From the NCBI GenBank assembly GCA_017695065.1, contig JADILZ010000079.1, forward strand, positions 30,249-94,248: DNA of 64,000 nucleotides, read 5' to 3'. The first letter of the stretch is position 1, and each line of letters begins with the position of its first letter. This DNA comes from Candidatus Cryptobacteroides excrementipullorum (GTDB taxonomy: Bacteria; Bacteroidota; Bacteroidia; Bacteroidales; UBA932). Position numbers and translations under genes: made by a program. The notes below the pieces were generated by a model. It did no database searches and was not told the DNA's origin. It was given only the letters and a program-made list of their open reading frames with translations. This document shows positions 59,028 to 64,000 of the stretch, in pieces.

Positions 59028-60233
59028 TCAGTCCTCCCCTTCGGACGCCTGCCCGTTGAGCAGGGCGGAAAGGATGGAGAACACGTCCGGTCTCCCGCCT
59101 TCCGATACCTTCACCCCCTCTGACGACGGGTCCGGATGCCCGAGCGGGTAATATGCTATTTCCTGGAGAAGAAGCTGTGAGTCCACATAGTCATAGTCGC
59201 TGTCGCGGATCTGGACGAGGACTCCCGGAACCTCGGCGAAAAGGAGCCTGACTGCATCCTTCTCCATATATGCCGACTCTATCCCCTTTATGTCAATGGT
59301 GCATCCTGTCTTCCTGCACATCCTGTCTGCTGCGGTTATCAGCCCTCCGTCAGAGACAGTGGTGCCGCTGACCACCACTCCGTCCTCGACAAGCTCGCGG
59401 AGCACCTCGAAACAGTCGATGAAGTAGTCCGGATCCTTGACATCCGGGGCGTTGTCCCCGTTGCTCCCGAGCAGGCCGCACAGCAGTGACCCGCCGAGCT
59501 TGAATGCGCATGTGTCGAAAGGTATGTATATGAGCCAGCTTTTGTTGTCGGGCGCCGCTGTCTCCGGGCATTTCCTTTCCCGTGGCATATCCTTCTCTGT
59601 CCCTGAGTATTCCGGGTACTCTTCCGCCGCGTCCTGGCAGCCGTCCTCCACTACAGGTTCCGGGTCTTCCGCCGCCGCTTCAGTGAACAGGACCTCGTGA
59701 CGTATCTTCATGTCCGTGAGGCTGACCCTGTTGCCGGAAGACGACTCTTCCATAGAATATCCTGAAAGATGCACCCCGAGGTCATACAGGTACTGGCTGG
59801 CTGCCTCGGCCGAAAAATAGAACGCAGCCATGTTTCCCACCGGAGTGCAGTCCCATTCCCATCTTATCTCCGTCCTGATGTCCTCAAGGGAGAAATGCCC
59901 TTCCTTCCACAAGGCGTCGATGAGGGTCCTGGCAATGGACATCCTTGTGAACTGCCCGGAAAATTCCGCCGGCACTGTCCTCGGTGTCCCGGCCTCACTC
60001 CTCATGAGGTCGAGATAGCCGTAAATCCCATCCATACTGAATCTTGCAGAGCCGGGAGCCGGATCGGAAGGTTCATCCACGACAGGAGGGAACTGCCTTT
60101 CCCCCGGATCTGTCCCGTCATCGGAAGTCATGCATTCGCTCAGCATCTGCGCAGGAGTCGCGTCCATGCGTATCCCGTCGATGATGTATTCCGAATGCAG
60201 AATAGCGTCAATGTCTTTCATGTCAGATTTCAT
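59028..60233 (-). CDS. PurM/PurL C-terminal-like (AIRS_C) protein of unknown function
   Basis: 401 aa. The C-terminal part (about 245-380) resembles the AIR synthase-related C-terminal domain of PurL/PurM: FKLGGSLLCGLLG, VSGTTVSDGGLITAADRM, GCTIDIKGI and LLFAEVPGVLVQIRD, matching SDGGL and LFxE-G-x-x-x-x-V. An N-terminal part (about 60-195) is helical and unrelated to purine enzymes as far as I can see, joined by an acidic linker. The catalytic and ATP-binding parts of PurM/PurL are missing, so it probably does not make purines. It lies between phoH and folC, with the start at 60233 or 60221. Confidence 0.65.
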   Translation of the reverse strand: MKSDMKDIDAILHSEYIIDGIRMDATPAQMLSECMTSDDGTDPGERQFPPVVDEPSDPAPGSARFSMDGIYGYLDLMRSEAGTPRTVPAEFSGQFTRMSIARTLIDALWKEGHFSLEDIRTEIRWEWDCTPVGNMAAFYFSAEAASQYLYDLGVHLSGYSMEESSSGNRVSLTDMKIRHEVLFTEAAAEDPEPVVEDGCQDAAEEYPEYSGTEKDMPRERKCPETAAPDNKSWLIYIPFDTCAFKLGGSLLCGLLGSNGDNAPDVKDPDYFIDCFEVLRELVEDGVVVSGTTVSDGGLITAADRMCRKTGCTIDIKGIESAYMEKDAVRLLFAEVPGVLVQIRDSDYDYVDSQLLLQEIAYYPLGHPDPSSEGVKVSEGGRPDVFSILSALLNGQASEGED

Positions 60234-60392
60234 CAGTGTGTCCCTTTTGCGGGATAAACTCCGGTAAATTTAATCAAAATTTTTCAGAAGCTGTCAGTGA
60301 CGCGCTGTTTTAACGCTTCAACAGGAATCCGACTTCATGAAAAAAACGTAACTTCGCGGCAGGAAAAGAATCAGGACAGTATACCAACCATA

Positions 60393-61817
60393 ATGACAGA
60401 GATGTTCACCGAAGAGAATTACGACAAGATGATAGGGGAGCTTTTTGTCCGCTTCCCTTCTTTTCAGAAGGTGGGGGCCGGCGCCTACAAGCCAGGTCTG
60501 GAGAGGATGGAGTTTTTCGACAGTCTCGCAGGCCACCCGCACAGGAAATACAGGACAATACATGTGGCAGGCACCAACGGAAAGGGCTCCGTCTCCAGCA
60601 TGCTCGCCTCTGTACTTGCTGCCGGAGGACAGAAGGTGGGACTATATACTTCACCGCATATCAGGGATTTCCGCGAAAGGATGCGCATCGTGGACAGTAC
60701 GGCAGGATCTGCCGGAGGCAAGGATGCGGTGCAATATATCACGAAGGAGGAGGTATGGGATTTCATCTCGGCCTGGAGAGACACGTTCGATCATCTGGAG
60801 ATGTCGTTTTTCGAGATAACCACTGCGATGGCTTTCAGCTGGTTCGCAGACCGTGGCGTGGATGTGGCCGTGATAGAGACAGGGCTCGGAGGACGGCTTG
60901 ACAGCACCAACATCATCACCCCGGGCCTCAGTGTCATCACCAACATCGGCCTGGACCACTGCGACATGCTCGGCGGCACATTGCCTGAGATTGCCTTCGA
61001 AAAGGCCGGCATCATAAAGCCGGAGGTGCCGGTCGTGGTGGGGGAGAGTGACCCTTTGACCGATCCTGTATTTGAACGCAAGGTGCTCTATACCAACCTT
61101 TCCTCCCCTGCCTATATGGGGGACAGGGCCAGGATCATGTCTCTGCTGACTTTCGCGGACAAGGTGACGCCGTCACTGTGGGACAGTCATGCGGAGATTC
61201 TCCGGAATATGGACCTGAAAGGGGAATACCAGGCGAAGAACCTCAGGACGGTGCTTGCAGCGCTGGATGTGCTTCCATCCACGGGTGTCCCCGGGGCATC
61301 TGCGGACAAGACTGCGGTAAAGGATGCCCTGGAGAGGACGGCGGCCATCACTGACTTCCATGGCAGGTGGGAGAAGTTATCCGATGACCCGTACATAATA
61401 TGTGACATCGGGCACAACAGCCACGGGCTGAAATACAACTTCCACCAGCTCTCTTCCATGCTTGCTGACGGGGTGTTCTCTTCACTGATAATAGTTTACG
61501 GCTCCGTTTCCGACAAGGACTATGAGTCCGTATTCCCCTTGATGCCTGAAAATGCCGTATATGTCTTCACCAGCGCGTCCGGAAAGAGGGCTCTTCCCGC
61601 ACAGACGCTGAAGCAGAAGTACATGGATTTCTGCAGCCGGGCCGGACGTCCGTCGGACAGGATATATTGTGCCCATGATGTGGAAGCGGCTGTCGGCATG
61701 GCTGAAGACCTGTACCGGGATATGGTGCCGGGCTCATCCGCCAGGCCTCTTATCTATATCGGCGGAAGCACATACGTGGTGGCGGAGGCCGTCAATATAC
61801 TTCGACCTCGTCAATGA
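60393..61817 (+). CDS. folC: Folylpolyglutamate synthase / dihydrofolate synthase
   Basis: A 474-aa Mur-ligase-like enzyme that adds glutamate to folates. The P-loop is HVAGTNGKGSVSSMLAS. YTSPHIRDFRERM, VDVAVIETGLGGRLDSTNII and ITNIGLDHCDMLG are the standard folC motifs. The start is the ATG at 60393; the frame's first codon at 60297 is GTG and gives no homology. Probably bifunctional, but that cannot be told by eye. Confidence 0.94.
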   Translation: MTEMFTEENYDKMIGELFVRFPSFQKVGAGAYKPGLERMEFFDSLAGHPHRKYRTIHVAGTNGKGSVSSMLASVLAAGGQKVGLYTSPHIRDFRERMRIVDSTAGSAGGKDAVQYITKEEVWDFISAWRDTFDHLEMSFFEITTAMAFSWFADRGVDVAVIETGLGGRLDSTNIITPGLSVITNIGLDHCDMLGGTLPEIAFEKAGIIKPEVPVVVGESDPLTDPVFERKVLYTNLSSPAYMGDRARIMSLLTFADKVTPSLWDSHAEILRNMDLKGEYQAKNLRTVLAALDVLPSTGVPGASADKTAVKDALERTAAITDFHGRWEKLSDDPYIICDIGHNSHGLKYNFHQLSSMLADGVFSSLIIVYGSVSDKDYESVFPLMPENAVYVFTSASGKRALPAQTLKQKYMDFCSRAGRPSDRIYCAHDVEAAVGMAEDLYRDMVPGSSARPLIYIGGSTYVVAEAVNILRPRQ

Positions 61818-62016
61818 AAAACCAGCACGGCTGACCGATGCCGTAGTGTCATGCCGGGCACCGCCGGCTCGCCCTTCCGGGACGCCTTTCACCGTTGATA
61901 TACGAGTGATATTCAGAATGTTCCTTCCCATAGACGGATGCCGGCTGATGTCCAGGTCTTCAGGGAGCGAAAGCGTCTCCATGTGGTCGTGGCAGAGAGC
62001 GTCGCCGCCGGATATT

Positions 62017-62040
62017 TTAACGTCAGTTCGACGAATTTAT
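62017..62040 (-). repeat. Dispersed 24-bp intergenic motif, copy 5
   Basis: Plus-strand TTAACGTCAGTTCGACG plus seven bases. It matches the exbB/exbD-gap copy at 22 of 24 positions, and copies 1 and 2 at 20 and 19 of 24 on the other strand. Confidence 0.55.
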
Positions 62041-62109
62041 GTTTAACAATATTGTCCTAAAAATCAATATTTTATCATTTATGACCGGATTTCTTACAGA
62101 AATCCTGCC

Positions 62110-62142
62110 TGTCCACCCCCAGTCACCTGACGGTGACAGCCC
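62110..62142 (-). repeat. 33-nt REP-like hairpin repeat, copy 2
   Basis: Contains GTCACC-TGAC-GGTGAC (62122-62137). Its reverse complement equals the unit at 19913-19945 except for two loop bases. The stem and both flanks are identical. Confidence 0.75.
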
Positions 62143-62242
62143 CGGTGGGGCATGCGGCTGCGCTTCGCTGCGCCGGCACCTCCACTGCTTCGGTTTCCCT
62201 GACGGAAACCTCGCTGACGTTCCGGTGCGGCCCTGATGGGCC
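62139..62242. repeat. Tandem hairpin cluster next to the REP-like unit
   Basis: Consecutive perfect stems: GCCCC-GGT-GGGGC (62139-62151), GGTTTCC-CTGAC-GGAAACC (62192-62210) and GGCCC-TGAT-GGGCC (62229-62242), with a weaker GC-rich stem around 62153-62178. Three hairpins in this stretch, counting the one at 62122, share TGAC or TGAT in the loop. Confidence 0.65.
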
Positions 62243-62440
62243 TTTCCATCATAATAGACGCAGAATCTTCTGTAAAACTACAGATTTTTGACTGTTTGCC
62301 GTCACTTCTTCCTGCGTTTTGGCTGGTCCGGACCCTGATGTTTTCCTGCCGTGGCATTGCTGAATGATATCACATCCTTTGTCCGGCGGAGTTCTGTTCT
62401 ATGTAATTGCTTAGTTTTTAGCCACTTGTCTTTGATGTTG

Positions 62441-62478
62441 TTCTCCCGGTCCCAATATCAGAAAGGGGACCGGGAGAA
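62441..62478. repeat. 13-bp perfect inverted repeat with CCCGG core
   Basis: TTCTCCCGGTCCC and GGGACCGGGAGAA pair perfectly around a 12-nt loop, 210 nt beyond the RAYT stop. TCTCCCGGTCC recurs upstream of RAYT at 63718-63728. Confidence 0.75.
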
Positions 62479-62558
62479 TGATATTGATACTAATGTGTTG
62501 ATAATCCATAAATTAGGCTGTGTTTAAATCTGTCGGTCTGCTATGTTCAGCAAAGATT

Positions 62559-62578
62559 CCGGGGTGTGTTCCCGGAAA
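62559..62578. repeat. 20-bp hairpin direct repeat, unit 1
   Basis: CCGGGGTGTGTTCCCGGAAA. With the preceding TT it folds as TTCCGGG-GTGTGTT-CCCGGAA (62557-62577), a perfect 7-bp stem. An identical 20-mer follows 67 bp downstream. Confidence 0.8.
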
Positions 62579-62625
62579 GGAGGCTCATGATGCTGCCGGC
62601 AGGTTGACTTTGTCCTGCGATGCGC

Positions 62626-62645
62626 CCGGGGTGTGTTCCCGGAAA
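62626..62645. repeat. 20-bp hairpin direct repeat, unit 2
   Basis: Identical 20-mer to 62559-62578, ending 42 nt before the RAYT stop codon. Its stem is CCGGG/CCCGG. Confidence 0.8.
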
Positions 62646-62687
62646 TATGAAGGCAGGGTTGCGTCAGCTGGGAGACGCCATGTGCAG

Positions 62688-63578
62688 TCACTGCAGAAGC
62701 TGTTCAAGGAATCCGGAACTGATGCCTGTCAGCCTGGCGAGCTGCTTTGCAGATGCGCCGTATCGTTTCCTCATCATTATCATCAGCCTGCATTTGTCTA
62801 CCATGTGCAGCCTGTCGGGGCTGTCCACATTGAATTCAGCAGAGCATATCTGCAGCATGGCGGTCTTCATCTCCCTGTCATCAAAAGAAATTTTTCCTGA
62901 TGCGCCCATGGAAAGCTTCATTTCACGGTCAAGGTTACGTGACATATGGTACAGGAATCTTTTTGGCGAAGCGAAGACTTTCTCCACAGCCGGTATTTCG
63001 ACATAGCACTCCGGCACAATCATGTCTTCATCATTGATGACATAGTGGCCAGGAAGCATGATACGCCGCATCTGCAGCCTCCGCTCCATAATGTATCCTG
63101 GCAGGTCGGCAAGCTGCTTTTCCCCTGCGGACCGATGCTTCTGACCTGCCCTGAAATACAGTCCCGCCGAACACCATTCATAATGGAAAGGAAGACATTT
63201 GGACCCGGTGCTGAACGGATTCCTCAGCACGTATGCTACAGATGACAGGAGATATTCTTCACTGTCGATATGGTGTATGGATACTTTCAGGTCGTGGAGG
63301 GCCTGGACCTCGCTGTACTTCGATCTCAGTCTCTGGCTGCATCGTCTCTTGTATTCGTTGATAAATGCCGAGCATTCTTCGTATCTTCCCTCGGTGATGA
63401 AGTGCACATGGTTGTCCATCAGGCAGAACGCCAGTACCGACACATTGAATTTCAGGGCACATACCGGTATGCTGTTCATTCCGTATATGTAGTCTCTCCT
63501 GTCTCTGAAAAGGAGTTTCTTTTCAAGGCCTTCAGTGCATATATGGTAGTATTCCCGACTCTCTCCCCGCATGTCCAT
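62688..63578 (-). CDS. RAYT-type (REP-associated) Y1 tyrosine transposase
   Basis: A 296-aa HUH-superfamily Y1 transposase. The metal-binding HxH is H57-V-H59 in LMDNHVHFI, and the likely nucleophile is Tyr116 in SVAYVLRNP, which matches the YIxxNP motif of REP-associated transposases. Beyond about residue 200 it carries a helical C-terminal extension ending in a helix-turn-helix-like GASAKQLARLTGISSGFLEQ. The start is the ATG at 63578; the frame's first codon at 63608 is TTG and lies on the promoter. CCCGG-core palindromes flank the gene, and no insertion-sequence ends or companion tnpB are seen. A domesticated, repeat-associated role is likelier than an active IS200-type element. Confidence 0.85.
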   Translation of the reverse strand: MDMRGESREYYHICTEGLEKKLLFRDRRDYIYGMNSIPVCALKFNVSVLAFCLMDNHVHFITEGRYEECSAFINEYKRRCSQRLRSKYSEVQALHDLKVSIHHIDSEEYLLSSVAYVLRNPFSTGSKCLPFHYEWCSAGLYFRAGQKHRSAGEKQLADLPGYIMERRLQMRRIMLPGHYVINDEDMIVPECYVEIPAVEKVFASPKRFLYHMSRNLDREMKLSMGASGKISFDDREMKTAMLQICSAEFNVDSPDRLHMVDKCRLMIMMRKRYGASAKQLARLTGISSGFLEQLLQ

Positions 63579-63604
63579 TCTCTTTCTCCTGTCGATTTCC
63601 TGCT

Positions 63605-63613
63605 GCAAATATC
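63605..63613 (-). promoter_or_regulatory. Likely -7 element for the RAYT gene
   Basis: Minus-strand GATATTTGC (63613 to 63605) is one base off TAnnTTTGC, with ATTG about 20 bases upstream. It supports the start at 63578. Confidence 0.45.
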
Positions 63614-63811
63614 GCTTTTGTCGGAAGTAAATTCAATAGATCTTTTCAGAAAATTTGACCTGTGGAGTGTGGCTGTTAGTATTTTTCAGAGTGTCAAGGA
63701 ATTAATTGTTTTTGCGCTCTCCCGGTCCAGCCGACTGTGCCGGGACAGAATATCATTCAGCGGGCCAGTAGCCCTGTTTTGGCCGGAAGAAATAAAAATT
63801 CATTCCAAAGT
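63614..63811. other. Intergenic region between RAYT and rplC
   Basis: No gene is seen. The noteworthy part is TCTCCCGGTCC (63718-63728) in a stem TCCCGG/CCGGGA (63720-63745), echoing the 62441-62478 palindrome on the other side of RAYT. A short GGGC/GCCC stem follows near 63762-63775. No rpsJ is present before rplC. Confidence 0.5.
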
Positions 63812-63843
63812 ATTGAAAATTAGAAAATTAATCGTATATTTGC
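63812..63843 (+). promoter_or_regulatory. Promoter of the rplC ribosomal operon
   Basis: A perfect -7 element TATATTTGC (63835-63843) with ATTG (three of four) at 63812-63815, exactly 19 bases upstream. It lies 60 nt before rplC. Confidence 0.78.
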
Positions 63844-63845
63844 AG

Positions 63846-63866
63846 CCCGCAAAAATGTATAGCGGG
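63846..63866 (+). promoter_or_regulatory. Leader hairpin of rplC mRNA
   Basis: CCCGC (63846-63850) pairs with GCGGG (63862-63866) around an 11-nt A-rich loop at the very 5' end of the predicted transcript. It could be an autoregulatory or stabilising element of the ribosomal operon. Confidence 0.45.
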
Positions 63867-63903
63867 ACGTAAAGCATTAATAAACAATTAATTAAACAAA
63901 CCA

Positions 63904-64000
63904 ATGCCTGGATTAATTGGAAAGAAAATCGGAATGACTTCCGTTTTCGGTGCCGATGGAAAGAACATTCCATGCACCGTTATTGAGGCTGGTCCATGCG
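63904..64000 (+). CDS. rplC: 50S ribosomal protein L3, N-terminal part only
   Basis: An ATG at 63904 opens a frame to the window end, 32 codons: [20 protein letters not shown] then [12 protein letters not shown]. This is the unmistakable L3 N-terminus. The gene is cut by the window edge and presumably continues into rplD, rplW and the rest of the S10-spc cluster. rpsJ, which usually precedes rplC, is absent here. Confidence 0.95.
   Translation, partial: MPGLIGKKIGMTSVFGADGKNIPCTVIEAGPC

Larger units (their letters stand above)
61818..62687. other. 870-nt gene-poor region rich in hairpins
   Basis: No convincing gene lies between folC and the RAYT gene. In order it holds the dispersed motif (62017-62040), a 7-bp AATATTG/CAATATT stem (62048-62071), the 33-nt REP-like unit (62110-62142), a chain of further hairpins to 62242, a 13-bp stem (62441-62478) and two 20-bp hairpin direct repeats (62559 and 62626). 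ORFs crossing it are short and read through the hairpins. Confidence 0.7.

Noticed and set aside
61669..62046. 125-aa plus-strand ORF overlapping the end of folC
   Set aside because: Overlaps folC out of frame and looks like a shadow.
62094..62357. 87-aa minus-strand ORF between folC and RAYT
   Set aside because: It reads straight through the hairpin cluster, has no homology I recognise and no start signal.
62559..62645. Possible CRISPR array from two identical 20-mers
   Set aside because: Only two repeats, a single 47-bp gap, no cas genes, and each repeat is a GC hairpin beside a RAYT gene.

Overview
The window is chromosomal DNA from a member of the Bacteroidota, almost certainly order Bacteroidales. 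The signs are promoters of the TTTG-N19-TAnnTTTG type, few Shine-Dalgarno sites, a FimA/Mfa2-type fimbrial locus with DUF3575 and DUF3868 proteins, a complete Bat (aerotolerance-like) operon, head-GIN lipoproteins, a DUF4296 lipoprotein, pyruvate phosphate dikinase and a pyruvate formate-lyase pair. Base composition looks moderate (about half G+C). The genus cannot be fixed from this sequence; a Rikenellaceae- or Cryptobacteroides-like gut lineage is a guess.

Layout. 1-3.2 kb: pflB-pflA and the first 40 codons of a MenA-like prenyltransferase, all on the minus strand. 3.5-6.7 kb: a three-gene envelope-sugar cassette (GT2 glycosyltransferase, duplicated LAB_N membrane protein, ArnT-like GT39). 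The GT2 gene carries two runs of nine G and is out of frame after the second. 6.6-11.7 kb: a short ssb, a zinc-finger protein, an M3 peptidase and two tandem head-GIN lipoproteins. 11.8-22.1 kb: housekeeping genes (lptG-like, tgt, ftsY, pheT, DUF4296, amidohydrolase, radical SAM, dtd, deoC). 22.3-28.1 kb: a fimbrial/surface locus. 28.2-30.8 kb: tRNA-Leu, a 2-hydroxyacid dehydrogenase and a sulfatase. 30.8-43 kb: a long minus-strand housekeeping block (hpf, xerC-like, cca, shikimate kinase fused to a PD-(D/E)XK domain, parC-like topoisomerase, era, rluB-like, tonB, exbD, exbB, truA). 43-51.5 kb: the moxR-DUF58-bat operon ending in one batD-batE fused ORF. 51.5-61.8 kb: nnrD, trmH-family, glyA, ppdK, phoH, a PurL/PurM-like protein and folC. 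61.8-63.9 kb: an unusual gene-poor segment packed with hairpins around a RAYT-type Y1 transposase. The window ends in the first codons of rplC, the start of a ribosomal protein operon.

The main non-routine signals are these. (1) The GT2 gene looks like a contingency gene: two G9 tracts could switch an Und-P-sugar/lipid A modification route. (2) A RAYT gene is flanked by CCCGG-core palindromes and lies near a cluster of REP-like hairpins. One 33-nt hairpin from that cluster recurs at 19.9 kb with changes only in its loop. (3) A separate intergenic motif of about 24 bp recurs at five places. (4) Shikimate kinase is fused to an HsdR-N-like nuclease-fold domain, and BatD is fused to BatE. (5) Some housekeeping proteins lack expected parts: Tgt without its zinc cysteines, SSB without an acidic tail, and NnrD without NnrE.

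All calls come from reading the sequence and translations. No database search was run.
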